Position numbers and translations under genes: made by a program. The notes under the pieces are model-generated. The model was not told the origin of the DNA, made no database searches, and saw nothing but the letters and a program-made list of their open reading frames with translations. From contig JAEEXY010000001.1 of the NCBI GenBank assembly GCA_016288005.1, positions 124,001 to 188,000 on the forward strand: a stretch of DNA of 64,000 nucleotides. Direction: 5' to 3'. The DNA is from Lachnospiraceae bacterium (lineage in GTDB: Bacteria; Bacillota; Clostridia; Lachnospirales; Lachnospiraceae). Shown here piece after piece: positions 51,204 to 60,418 of this stretch (position 1 is its first letter; each line of letters opens with the position of its first letter).

Positions 51204-52472
51204 ATGAAAGAATTACTCAGATCAATGGGACTCTCGGACAGAGTCATCGAACTCGGAGAGAAATACGAGGCTGAGCTTAAGCCCCGCTTCGAGGAACTCG
51301 ACAGGATTGCCGAGTATAATCATTTAAAGGTCATTAAGGCGATGCAGGATAACGGCGTCAGCGAGACGTTTTTTGCGGGAACCACGGGCTACGGCTATAA
51401 TGACGCAGGCCGCGAGGCGATCGAGGCCGTTTACGCATCGGTTTTCAAGACTGAGGACGCTCTTGTAAGACCTCAGATCATGTGCGGCACGCACGCGCTC
51501 GCAGTGGCTCTGAGCGCCAATGTAAGGCCGGGAGATGAGATACTCTCACCCGTCGGAAAGCCTTACGATACATTGGAGCAGGTTATCGGCATTACTCCCG
51601 CCACGGGGTCGCTTGCGGAATACGGCGTAACCTATGCGCAGGTTGACCTGCTGCCCGACGGCGGCTTTGATCTTGACGGCATCAGAAAGGCCATTAACGA
51701 AAGGACCGCGCTCGTTACGATACAGCGCTCAAAGGGCTATGCGACCAGACCCACACTCTCTGTTGAGCGTATCGGCGAACTGATCGCGTTCATCAGAGGC
51801 ATCAAGCCCGAAGTCACGATCATGGTCGACAACTGCTACGGTGAGTTCGTTCAGACGAGAGAGCCCTCCGAAGTCGGCGCAGATATGTGCGTGGGTTCTC
51901 TTATCAAGAATCCCGGCGGTGGACTCGTAGCCACAGGCGGATATATCGTCGGAACCTCAAAGTGCATCGAGAAATGCGCAGCAAGGCTTGCCTGCCCCGG
52001 CCTCGGCAAAGAAGTCGGAGCCACACTCGGAATCAACCAGAGCATATTCCAGGGCCTGTTCATGGCGCCCGTTGTGGCGATCGGCGCCGTAAAGGGCGCG
52101 ATCTTCGCGGCGAGGATATACGAGGATCTCGGTCTGCCCGTAATACCCAACGGCACGGAGCCCAGATACGATATCATCCAGGCGGTGACCCTCGGGACGC
52201 CCGAGCGCCTCATCGCATTCTGTGAAGGCATACAGGCAGCCGCTCCGGTAGACAGCTTTGTTCGTCCCGAGCCTTCGCCGATGCCCGGATATTCGTCGGA
52301 TGTCATCATGGCCGCGGGTACATTTGTACAGGGCTCGTCGATCGAGCTTTCCGCGGACGGTCCGTTAGAGGAGCCCTATGCGGTTTATTTCCAGGGCGGA
52401 CTCACCTGGTATCACGCAAAACTCGGCATTCTGATGTCGCTGCAGAAAATCCTCGATAAAAAACTTATTTGA
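51204..52472 (+). CDS. ynbB: YnbB-like PLP-dependent protein (methionine gamma-lyase family)
   Basis: This 422-residue fold-type I PLP enzyme has candidate Schiff-base K235 in GSLIKNPGGG, MVDNCYGEFV, and a typical N-terminal FAGTTGYGYNDAGREA. It is annotated in relatives as an aluminium-resistance or methionine gamma-lyase family protein; the true substrate is unknown. The frame opens inside miaA. ATG 51204 has AAAGGAG and AAAGG upstream. In Bacillus hfq lies between miaA and ynbB; here only 14 bp separate them. Confidence 0.9.
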   Translation: MKELLRSMGLSDRVIELGEKYEAELKPRFEELDRIAEYNHLKVIKAMQDNGVSETFFAGTTGYGYNDAGREAIEAVYASVFKTEDALVRPQIMCGTHALAVALSANVRPGDEILSPVGKPYDTLEQVIGITPATGSLAEYGVTYAQVDLLPDGGFDLDGIRKAINERTALVTIQRSKGYATRPTLSVERIGELIAFIRGIKPEVTIMVDNCYGEFVQTREPSEVGADMCVGSLIKNPGGGLVATGGYIVGTSKCIEKCAARLACPGLGKEVGATLGINQSIFQGLFMAPVVAIGAVKGAIFAARIYEDLGLPVIPNGTEPRYDIIQAVTLGTPERLIAFCEGIQAAAPVDSFVRPEPSPMPGYSSDVIMAAGTFVQGSSIELSADGPLEEPYAVYFQGGLTWYHAKLGILMSLQKILDKKLI

Positions 52473-52498
52473 GATTATACATTTTACGAATGTTGTAG

Positions 52499-52530
52499 TA
52501 TAATAATTTCTGTGTGGGTCAAAGACCCGC
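52499..52530 (+). promoter_or_regulatory. -10 element and leader hairpin before radC
   Basis: TATAAT (52499-52504) is a perfect -10; the best -35 is weak (TTATAC at 52475, 18-bp spacer). A hairpin GTGGGTC/GACCCGC (52514-52520/52524-52530) follows in the leader. Confidence 0.45.
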
Positions 52531-52563
52531 ATTTTCGGGCCGGAGAGAGAGAACGGAGCCTGA

Positions 52564-53283
52564 ATGAATAAAAAACAAAACTTAAAAAACGACCGGTTTA
52601 TAGTCAAGGACCTGCCCGACAACGAGCGTCCGTACGAGAAATGCATCGCTTACGGGGCGTCTGCGCTGTCCGATGCCGAGCTCCTTGCCGCTATCATCAG
52701 ATGCGGCTCCGAAAAGGAGCGTTCGATCGAACTGGCATGCAGGGTGCTGAACCTGCACGAGAGCAGAGGGATCAATTCCCTGTATCATGTGGATCTGCAG
52801 TCACTGATGCGGCTGCACGGCATAGGCAGGGTGAAGGCCGTACAGATACTGTGCGTCGCCGAGCTGGCAAAACGCATGGCAAAGTCCGATGCGGCACGTC
52901 GGATATCGTTCGGCGGAGCGCAGCAGATCGCAGCCTACTACATGGAGGATCTGAGGCATCTGGAGCATGAAGAGACTCTGGCGGTTTTCCTTGACGCAAA
53001 GATGAACCTGATCGGCGAAAGGACCGTATTTCGCGGCAGCGTGAACATTTCGCTGTTCGAGCCGCGAGAGATCCTGATCGAAGCGCTTCGAGCTGGCGCG
53101 GTCAATCTGGTTATGCTGCATAACCATCCGTCCGGCGATCCCACGCCTTCCTCCGCCGATATAGGTTCGACCATGCGCCTTAAGCAGGCCTGCGATGTCA
53201 CTGGCATCAGGCTCGCGGATCATATCATTATCGGCGATAACCGCTATATCAGCATGATGGAATCCGGTGTTTTATCAAAGTGA
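52564..53283 (+). CDS. radC: RadC-family JAB1/MPN protein
   Basis: This 239-residue protein has an N-terminal helix-hairpin-helix part (LMRLHGIGRVKAVQI) and a C-terminal JAMM domain with zinc ligands H186 and H188 in LHNHPSGDPTPSSAD and D199. Although named for DNA repair, the biochemical role is unproven. radC upstream of mreB is a common Firmicute order. Confidence 0.93.
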   Translation: MNKKQNLKNDRFIVKDLPDNERPYEKCIAYGASALSDAELLAAIIRCGSEKERSIELACRVLNLHESRGINSLYHVDLQSLMRLHGIGRVKAVQILCVAELAKRMAKSDAARRISFGGAQQIAAYYMEDLRHLEHEETLAVFLDAKMNLIGERTVFRGSVNISLFEPREILIEALRAGAVNLVMLHNHPSGDPTPSSADIGSTMRLKQACDVTGIRLADHIIIGDNRYISMMESGVLSK

Positions 53284-53295
53284 AAAGAGGTTAAA

Positions 53296-54327
53296 ATGTC
53301 AAAAGTCTACGGTATCGATCTCGGAACGAGAGCTCTGAAGATCTACAAGAAGAACGACGGCGTGATCTACGATGCGAAGAATATTCTTGCGATCAAGGAC
53401 AATTCCACCATCATCGCAATAGGTGACGAAGCCTTCGAGATGTACGGCAAGGCACCTTCAAACATCGAAGTCACATATCCCGTTAAATACGGCGTTATCG
53501 CTGACATAAAGAATATGCAGGCACTGCTCAACCTTGTTTTCGATGAGATCGGAAAGACTCAGGGTAAGCTTAACGGCGCCGAGTTCATCATCACTGCGCC
53601 CACGGACATCACCGAGGTTGAGAAGAAGGCTTTTGTCGATCTGGTCGCCAATACGAACGCAAAGCCCCGCAAGGTAAGGATCGTTGAGAGACCGATCGCC
53701 GACGCGCTCGGCGCGGGTCTTAACGTCTGTGAGGCTTCGGGCGTTATGGTTGTCGACATAGGTGCCGATACGACAGAGATATCCGTGCTTTCGCTCGGCG
53801 GCATCGTGCTTTCGCGCCTGATCCCCATCGGCGGCAACAAGTTCGACGACGACATCATCAACAGCGTTAAGAAAAAGTTCAATCTCGTTATCGGCAACAA
53901 GACGGCCGAGGTCATCAAGATCAATCTGGCGACCGCGATCGCTCCCGAGGAGAACAACAACCCCACGATCAAGGTTCACGGACGTGACGTGGTAAACGGC
54001 CTCCCCACAGAGAAGGAGATCGACACCGCATTCGTTTACGAGTCGATCGGAGAGCATCTGCGCAGCATAATCGATTCGGTCAAGATCATTCTGGAGCATA
54101 CTCCTCCGGAAATCGCTTCGGATATCATCGATTCCGGCATCTATGTGACCGGCGGTTCCTCACAGATCAGGAATCTCGATGTCCTCCTCGGCAGCGAGAC
54201 GGAGCTTAAGATCAATATCTGCAACGATTCGGCAAATACAGTTGCGCTGGGTCTCGGAAAGATCATCGAGAACTCCGCGTACGATTCGCTTGCGTATGTG
54301 CTTAAGCAGGCAACTTACAAAGACTGA
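53296..54327 (+). CDS. mreB: MreB-family actin-like rod-shape protein (divergent)
   Basis: MreB filaments position the elongation machinery on the membrane. The 343-residue protein has the actin-fold motifs VYGIDLGTR, VVDIGADTTEISVLSLGG and YVTGGSSQIRN. The N-terminal nucleotide-binding loop is unusual: DLGTRALKIYKKN in place of the classic DLGTANTLVY. A lineage-specific MreB/Mbl variant is likely. mreC and mreD follow, fixing its role in the elongasome. Confidence 0.93.
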   Translation: MSKVYGIDLGTRALKIYKKNDGVIYDAKNILAIKDNSTIIAIGDEAFEMYGKAPSNIEVTYPVKYGVIADIKNMQALLNLVFDEIGKTQGKLNGAEFIITAPTDITEVEKKAFVDLVANTNAKPRKVRIVERPIADALGAGLNVCEASGVMVVDIGADTTEISVLSLGGIVLSRLIPIGGNKFDDDIINSVKKKFNLVIGNKTAEVIKINLATAIAPEENNNPTIKVHGRDVVNGLPTEKEIDTAFVYESIGEHLRSIIDSVKIILEHTPPEIASDIIDSGIYVTGGSSQIRNLDVLLGSETELKINICNDSANTVALGLGKIIENSAYDSLAYVLKQATYKD

Positions 54328-54343
54328 TTAAGGATTTTTAGAA

Positions 54344-55240
54344 ATGAGCCGCAGTGCAAGACGCAGAAACCGTAAGAAAATAGAGTTCAATCCCAAATAC
54401 ATATTTATCCTGCTCTTCATAGCCTGCGCGGTGACCATTTTCGCGTCATACAGGTACAAGGAGAAATTCGCCCCGGTAAAGACCGCGTTCGGGAATTTTG
54501 TTACCCCGATGCAAAAGGGCATCAACACGGTCGGAGGTTCGATCGCGGACAGGTTCAGGATGTTTTCCGACATCAAAAAGCTGATCGAGGAGAACGATGA
54601 GCTGAAGACCCAGATCGATGATCTGAAAGCGCAGAACAGCATCCTGACGCAGGAAAAATATGAGCTGAACTGGTACAGGGAGCTGTACGAGCTGGATCAG
54701 CAGTATCAGGATTTTGACAAGGTTGCGGCCACGGTCATCAACCGTGAGCCCAACAGCTACTGTAACGAATTTATCATCGACAAGGGCAGTGAGGACGGCA
54801 TCCTTCCCGATATGAACGTTATATCGGGCAACGGACTCGTAGGCATCATCACCGAAGTCGGAAAGAACTGGTCGAGAGTCAGATCGATAATCGACGACGC
54901 GAGCAGTGTCAGCGGCATGTTCCTGACCACCTCGGACACATGCATCGTTTCCGGCAATCTCGAGCTCCTTGACGAGGGATACATCAATGTCAGGATGATC
55001 GATCTTAACGCTGAGATCTACGACAATTACGAGATCGTTACTTCGTACATCAGCGATAAGTACCTTCCGGGCATCCTGATCGGATATGTCAGCAACATCC
55101 GCACGGATTCTTCCACGATGTCAAAGGAAGCGTATCTGACGCCTGTTGTTGATTTCAGGCATATTGAGGCCGTACTTGTTATAACCGAGCTGAAGGAACA
55201 GCTTGAGGATCTGGACGGGGTAGTATCAAGTGATAATTAG
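54344..55240 (+). CDS. mreC: Rod-shape protein MreC
   Basis: This 298-residue bitopic protein has a basic cytoplasmic tail, one membrane helix (about 23-42) and a coiled coil (about 78-115). Beta-barrel domains follow with VINREPNSYCNEFIIDKGSEDGI and GNGLVGIITEVG. MreC activates the RodA-PBP2 synthase. It overlaps mreD by 11 bp. Confidence 0.94.
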   Translation: MSRSARRRNRKKIEFNPKYIFILLFIACAVTIFASYRYKEKFAPVKTAFGNFVTPMQKGINTVGGSIADRFRMFSDIKKLIEENDELKTQIDDLKAQNSILTQEKYELNWYRELYELDQQYQDFDKVAATVINREPNSYCNEFIIDKGSEDGILPDMNVISGNGLVGIITEVGKNWSRVRSIIDDASSVSGMFLTTSDTCIVSGNLELLDEGYINVRMIDLNAEIYDNYEIVTSYISDKYLPGILIGYVSNIRTDSSTMSKEAYLTPVVDFRHIEAVLVITELKEQLEDLDGVVSSDN

Positions 55241-55733
55241 AATTCTGGCAGTGATCGCAGAAGCCGTGATCCTTTATGTCCTCCAGACGAGCGTGTTTTC
55301 ATCGATCGCGCTGGCGGGAGTGGTCCCGAACCTTCTGCTCATACTTGTGGTCGCCGTGGCTTTTATGCGCGGCAGGATACCGGCGATGCTGACCGGAGTT
55401 ATCTGCGGTCTGACCATCGACTGTACCTACAGCAGTTTTATGGGACTGTTTGCCCTGATGTACATGCTGATAGGCAATCTGGCCGGTTTTTCACATCGTT
55501 TCTACGATGAGAACGATTATACAATACCGCTTATACTTGTGGGAGTTTCCGAGCTGTTTTACAACCTGATGTATTATCTGTTCTTCTACCTGCTCTCGGG
55601 CAAGCTGAACGTCGGGTTCTACATGGTCAGGTTCATGTTCCCGAGGGTCATTTATACGGTGCTTATAGCGATACTGCTGTATAAGTTCCTCAATTCCTGC
55701 AACATTTTCTTTAAGAGGTTTGACCGAGACTGA
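55230..55733 (+). CDS. mreD: Rod-shape protein MreD
   Basis: This 167-residue protein has about five hydrophobic helices and the MreD pattern of small loops (GVVPNLLLILVVAVAFMRG, GLTIDCTYSSFMGLFALMYMLIG). The start is GTG 55230 within mreC. Sequence similarity in the family is low, but position and topology are clear. Its stop shares a base with the PBP2 start. Confidence 0.9.
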   Translation: MIIRILAVIAEAVILYVLQTSVFSSIALAGVVPNLLLILVVAVAFMRGRIPAMLTGVICGLTIDCTYSSFMGLFALMYMLIGNLAGFSHRFYDENDYTIPLILVGVSELFYNLMYYLFFYLLSGKLNVGFYMVRFMFPRVIYTVLIAILLYKFLNSCNIFFKRFDRD

Positions 55734-58594
55734 TGTTTGATGCATTTTTAAACAAACTCAAAGAGCTGTTCAGCTCCAGGCTTGTATATCTGTCGATCCT
55801 GATCATCGTGCTTTTTTCGATACTGGTCGGCAGGATGTATTCGCTGCAGATACTTGCGGTTGAAACGGACGAGGGCACATCGGCGAACGATGCCGCATAC
55901 CGTTCGTACCGCCTCAGATACACCGACAGCGTCAGAGGCAATATCTACGACCGCAACGGAAATCTGCTCGCATACAATGTCCTGAGCTACAACATAGTAA
56001 TGAGCAACAGCGCGAATTACAGCAGCAACGCCGAGCGAAACGCGATGATAGCGAAGCTGATCGACATCATCGAGCGCAACGGATACGAGCTGGAGCTGGA
56101 TTTCGCGATATATATTGACGAAAACGGTGAGTTTGCCTTTAATCTTTCGGGCAATTCGCTTTTACGATTTAAAAAGAACGCTTACGGTCTGCCGAGCGTC
56201 AACAAGCTGACAGACGAGCAGAGAGAGGCTACGGCCGAAGAAGTTTATTATTTCATGAAGAACGGTAATAAAGCTTCTTCGATGTTCGGTATATCGGATG
56301 ATTATCCGGTCGATCTGGCGCTTAAGATCATGACCGTGAGATACGCGCTGTTCACGCTGTATCCGCAGTATTCGCAGTTTACGATATGCTCGGATGTGGA
56401 CGGCGTGACGATAGCGGCGATCGAGGAGAACGCAGCGCAGCTCAAAGGCGTGGAGATACGCCAGGTTACGTCGAGAGTCTATAACGACAGCCTCTTCTTT
56501 GCCCATATCCTGGGATACACGGGCAAAGCCACAGAGGAAGAGGCCGACGCGCTTAACGCCGGACTTGAGGAGGATATGTACAATACCTCCACGGTCATCG
56601 GCAAGACCGGCATAGAAAAAGAGATGGATTCCCTGCTGCGCGGCCAGAGCGGTGTGGCTGAGCTCGAGGTCAGCGCCTCGGGCAAGATCATTTCCTCGAC
56701 GGTGAAATCTTCGCCTGTTGCGGGAGACGATATCTATCTGACGATAGACCGTGAGCTGCAGATCGCATGCTACCATATCCTCGAGAACAATATCGCGGCG
56801 ATCCTTATATCAAAGATAGTCAACTCGACCAGCTACGGCGGCAAGGGCGATTCGGCGAGCAAGATAACGATCCCGATATACGAAGTATATAACGCGTTCA
56901 TAGCCAACAGCGTGCTCGATATCAGCCATTTCCGCGAGGCTGACGCGACCGAGCTCGAGAAAAAGATATACAATACCTACCTGACCAAAGAGGCTCAGGT
57001 ACTCGATAAGCTCCGTGACATTCTCTCGTACAGCAGTCCTGTAGTCAATAACAAACTGACGGACGAGTACGAAGGCTACATCGATTACATCTATTCGATG
57101 CTGAGGTCGGAGCAGGTGCTCCAAAAGGAGCTGATCGACCAGAAGGATTCGACTTACGTCAAGTACACCGAGGACAAGATCTCACTCAGTGAGTTCCTGC
57201 AGTACGCGATAGACATGCAGTGGATCGACCTCGCAAAGCTCGGCATCGGCAGCGATTACAACACGAATAACGAAGTTTACGATAAGCTGCTGGCATATAT
57301 TTTCGAAAAACTGTATAATAACACGGTATTCGAAAAGATGATCTACAGAGTGCTGATCTTCAACTATAAGATCTCGGGCAAGGATATGTGCCTGCTGTTG
57401 TACGATCAGGGAGTTCTCGAATACAACGAGAACGATTACAAGAGATTAAAGAACGGCAGGATCGGAGCTTATTACTTCATCAAGGAAAAGCTCACGAACC
57501 TCGAGATCACACCGGGTATGCTGGCGCTCGAGCCCTGCAGCGGTTCGATAGTCATAACCGACGTAAATACCGGAGACGTGCTGGCGATGGTCACTTATCC
57601 GAGCTATGACAACAACATGCTCGCGAATAAGATCGACTGGAAGTACTACAGCAAGCTCCTTGCCAATAACGCGACGCCTCTGCTCAACCGACCGACACAG
57701 CAGCAGACGGCCACAGGTTCCACATTTAAGCCGCTGATGGCTCTGGCAGGCATGGCGGAGGGCGTTATCACAACACAGACGAAGATCAAGGACGAGGGTC
57801 TGTTCGAGCTCGTCGATCCTTCGCCAAAATGCTGGAAGTACCCCGGCAACCACGGCTGGATAAACCTGACACAGGCCATCCAGCACAGCTGTAACTATTT
57901 CTTCTATCAGGTGGGCTATCAGATGTCCCTTGACGCGAAGGGAGAATACAGTGACTCGCTGGGTATCTCAAAGATACAGAAATACGCCGCGATGTTCGGT
58001 CTGGCGGACCGCTCGGGAGTTGAGGTTCCCGAATCGACTCCGGCCATTTCGAGTACGGATGCCGTTCGTACCTCGATCGGTTATTATCACAACTTCGCGC
58101 CGATCCAGATCTCGAGATATGTGACCGCTGTGGCCAATAAGGGCACGGTCTATAACCTCACGATCGTCGACAAAACGGTCAATAAGGATTCGGGCGAGGA
58201 GACCGATCATCAGGCCACGGTATTCAACCAGATCGACCTCTACAGCAACACTCAGTGGAACGCGGTACAGAAGGGTATGTACGACGTGGTAAATACTTCC
58301 GCGAACAGCCTGAACACGCTTTATGGTGATCTCGGGTTCAAGGTGGCCGGCAAAACCGGTACCGCACAGGTTTCCCTGACCCACCCGAGCCACGGTCTGT
58401 TCATTTCGTTCGCACCGTACTCGAGTCCCGAGGTCAGCGTGACCGTCGTTATCCCGAACGGATACGCTTCGGCCAACGCGGCAAAGCTCGCGCGTGAGGT
58501 CTACGGACTGTACTTTAACGATGAGAACAAGGAAGAGCTCTTAAGCGGAGATCTTACCACCACCAATGTTACGAATATCACCGTATCCGACTAA
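55733..58594 (+). CDS. mrdA: Elongation class B penicillin-binding protein 2, with large insertion
   Basis: This 953-residue transpeptidase is the partner of RodA. It has a membrane helix (about 20-40), the dimerisation domain opening VRGNIYDRNGNLL (about 64-76), and a transpeptidase domain with S663-T-F-K, S719-C-N and K874-T-G. Canonical PBP2 is roughly 600-700 residues. The excess is a helical insertion of about 245 residues (roughly 355-600) between TIDRELQ (from 337) and GSIVITDVNTGDVLAMV (from 604), two segments that are normally about 20 residues apart. The catalytic motifs are intact. Confidence 0.94.
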   Translation: MFDAFLNKLKELFSSRLVYLSILIIVLFSILVGRMYSLQILAVETDEGTSANDAAYRSYRLRYTDSVRGNIYDRNGNLLAYNVLSYNIVMSNSANYSSNAERNAMIAKLIDIIERNGYELELDFAIYIDENGEFAFNLSGNSLLRFKKNAYGLPSVNKLTDEQREATAEEVYYFMKNGNKASSMFGISDDYPVDLALKIMTVRYALFTLYPQYSQFTICSDVDGVTIAAIEENAAQLKGVEIRQVTSRVYNDSLFFAHILGYTGKATEEEADALNAGLEEDMYNTSTVIGKTGIEKEMDSLLRGQSGVAELEVSASGKIISSTVKSSPVAGDDIYLTIDRELQIACYHILENNIAAILISKIVNSTSYGGKGDSASKITIPIYEVYNAFIANSVLDISHFREADATELEKKIYNTYLTKEAQVLDKLRDILSYSSPVVNNKLTDEYEGYIDYIYSMLRSEQVLQKELIDQKDSTYVKYTEDKISLSEFLQYAIDMQWIDLAKLGIGSDYNTNNEVYDKLLAYIFEKLYNNTVFEKMIYRVLIFNYKISGKDMCLLLYDQGVLEYNENDYKRLKNGRIGAYYFIKEKLTNLEITPGMLALEPCSGSIVITDVNTGDVLAMVTYPSYDNNMLANKIDWKYYSKLLANNATPLLNRPTQQQTATGSTFKPLMALAGMAEGVITTQTKIKDEGLFELVDPSPKCWKYPGNHGWINLTQAIQHSCNYFFYQVGYQMSLDAKGEYSDSLGISKIQKYAAMFGLADRSGVEVPESTPAISSTDAVRTSIGYYHNFAPIQISRYVTAVANKGTVYNLTIVDKTVNKDSGEETDHQATVFNQIDLYSNTQWNAVQKGMYDVVNTSANSLNTLYGDLGFKVAGKTGTAQVSLTHPSHGLFISFAPYSSPEVSVTVVIPNGYASANAAKLAREVYGLYFNDENKEELLSGDLTTTNVTNITVSD

Positions 58595-58623
58595 ACGGTA
58601 TACGGATAAGGAGTTGTGATCTT

Positions 58624-59289
58624 ATGGATAATTCGGTAGTAATCAAGGGAAGCAGAAACGGGATAATCGTTGTGCTCGACGGACAGGTCGAGTTCGGGAT
58701 CCTCAAGGACATGGTTGCCAAGAAGTTTTCCGATTCGTCCAAATTCCTCGGCAACTGCAAGACCGCAGTACGCTTCGAGGGCAGGGATCTGACCCGTGAG
58801 GAGGAGCTCGCGCTGCTCGATGTCATCGGCTCAAATTCCGATCTCGAGGTAGTGTGCATCCTGAGCGAGGATCCCCAGCAGAGCAGCAGCTTTACGCAGG
58901 CTGTAAACAAGTCCCTGATGGAAGCGGCGGGCAATACGGCCACATTCTACAAGGGAAACTTAAGATCCGGACAGCAGCTTTCATGCGACAACAGCATAAT
59001 CTACATCGGGGACATCAACCCCGGTGCGGCGATCAGCTCGAACGGCAATATAATCGTGCTCGGCGCGCTGAAAGGCAATGCCGTGGCAGGGGCATCGGGA
59101 AACAGGGACGCGTTTGTGTTCGCGCTGGACATGAATCCCATGCAGATCCGTATCGCCGATACGATCGCGCGCGCTCCCGACAACCCGGAGCGCAATCAGG
59201 TCAAGGAATCGAAGATCGCATTCCTTGAAGATGAGAACATTTATATCGAACCGGTCACCAAATCGATCCTTAATGACCTGAGGATCTGA
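58624..59289 (+). CDS. minC: Septum-site inhibitor MinC
   Basis: This 221-residue protein has an N-terminal FtsZ-inhibiting domain and a C-terminal beta-helix with TFYKGNLRSGQQLSCDNSIIYIGDINPGA and GNIIVLGALKGNAVAGA, the MinC_C hallmarks that bind MinD. It is preceded by GGAG and followed by minD. Confidence 0.94.
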   Translation: MDNSVVIKGSRNGIIVVLDGQVEFGILKDMVAKKFSDSSKFLGNCKTAVRFEGRDLTREEELALLDVIGSNSDLEVVCILSEDPQQSSSFTQAVNKSLMEAAGNTATFYKGNLRSGQQLSCDNSIIYIGDINPGAAISSNGNIIVLGALKGNAVAGASGNRDAFVFALDMNPMQIRIADTIARAPDNPERNQVKESKIAFLEDENIYIEPVTKSILNDLRI

Positions 59290-59327
59290 TTAGAAAAAGG
59301 AATTTATTACAGGAGGAAGAATTCAAG

Positions 59328-60110
59328 ATGGGTGAAGTAATCGTTGTAACGTCCGGCAAGGGCGGAGTAGGCAAGACCACCACCACGGCCAATGTGGGCA
59401 CGGGACTTGCGAAGCTGGACAAAAAGGTAGTGCTTATCGACACGGATATAGGACTGCGCAATCTGGATGTTGTTCTCGGACTGGAGAACCGCATCGTTTA
59501 TAATCTTGTTGATGTCATAGAAGGAAACTGCCGCATTAAGCAGGCACTGATCAAGGATAAGAGATATCCCAATCTTTATCTTCTTCCTTCTGCCCAGACC
59601 AGGGATAAGTCTGCCGTAACTCCCGAGGAGATGAAGCTTCTCTGCGAGCAGTTAAAGGGCGAGTTTGACTATATCATCATGGACTGCCCCGCAGGTATCG
59701 AGCAGGGCTTCAAGAACGCGATCGCAGGCGCCGACAGAGCGCTCGTTGTTACCACGCCCGAGGTTTCGGCCGTTCGTGACGCGGACCGCATCATCGGTCT
59801 CTTGGAGGCCAATGAGATGAAAAAGACCGAGCTGATCGTTAACCGCTTAAGGATCGACATGGTAAACCGCGGCGACATGATGTCGAGCGATGATGTTGTC
59901 GAGATCCTGGCTATCGACCTGATCGGTATCGTTCCCGACGACGAGAAGATCGTTGTTTCCACGAACAACGGTGAGCCTCTGGTAGGAGATGATTCTCTGG
60001 CCGGACAGGCATATATGAATATCTGCCGCAGGATCGTCGGCGAAGATGTTCCGTTCCTTGATCTCAACGCAAAGAAGGGTTTCTTTGCGAGACTTTTCAA
60101 AAAGAATTAA
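59328..60110 (+). CDS. minD: Septum-site ATPase MinD
   Basis: This 260-residue deviant Walker A ATPase has KGGVGKTT (11-18), DTDIGLRNLDVVLGLENR and DCPAGIEQGF. A C-terminal amphipathic membrane-targeting helix contains KKGFFARLFKK. It recruits MinC to the membrane away from midcell. AGGAGG precedes the start. Confidence 0.97.
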   Translation: MGEVIVVTSGKGGVGKTTTTANVGTGLAKLDKKVVLIDTDIGLRNLDVVLGLENRIVYNLVDVIEGNCRIKQALIKDKRYPNLYLLPSAQTRDKSAVTPEEMKLLCEQLKGEFDYIIMDCPAGIEQGFKNAIAGADRALVVTTPEVSAVRDADRIIGLLEANEMKKTELIVNRLRIDMVNRGDMMSSDDVVEILAIDLIGIVPDDEKIVVSTNNGEPLVGDDSLAGQAYMNICRRIVGEDVPFLDLNAKKGFFARLFKKN

Positions 60111-60125
60111 GGGGGATAGAAGATC

Positions 60126-60404
60126 ATGTCGATTATGGATTTCTTTAAGAAAAAGCCCTCTTCAGGCAACAACGCGAAAAGCAGGCTCCAGCTGGCTCTC
60201 GTTTCCGACAGGACCGGTTGCTCGCCCGAGCTCATGGAAAAGATCAAGAACGATATTATCGAAGTGCTTAAGAAATATGTCGAGATCGATCCTAACGGAC
60301 TGGACATCAACCTGACTCAGACCAGATCCGATGACGGCGCAGGCAGTGTTCCCGCTCTCTATGCGAACATTCCGATCAAAGAGATCAGACGCCACGAAAG
60401 ATAA
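60126..60404 (+). CDS. minE: Min topological factor MinE
   Basis: This 92-residue protein has an N-terminal FFKKKPSSGNNAKSRLQLALVSDR anti-MinCD segment and a C-terminal dimerisation part. It stimulates MinD ATPase and drives the Min pattern. A MinCDE set implies an oscillating or pole-to-pole Min system; no DivIVA is visible in the window. Confidence 0.95.
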   Translation: MSIMDFFKKKPSSGNNAKSRLQLALVSDRTGCSPELMEKIKNDIIEVLKKYVEIDPNGLDINLTQTRSDDGAGSVPALYANIPIKEIRRHER

Positions 60405-60418
60405 GCAGGCTTTAACAA

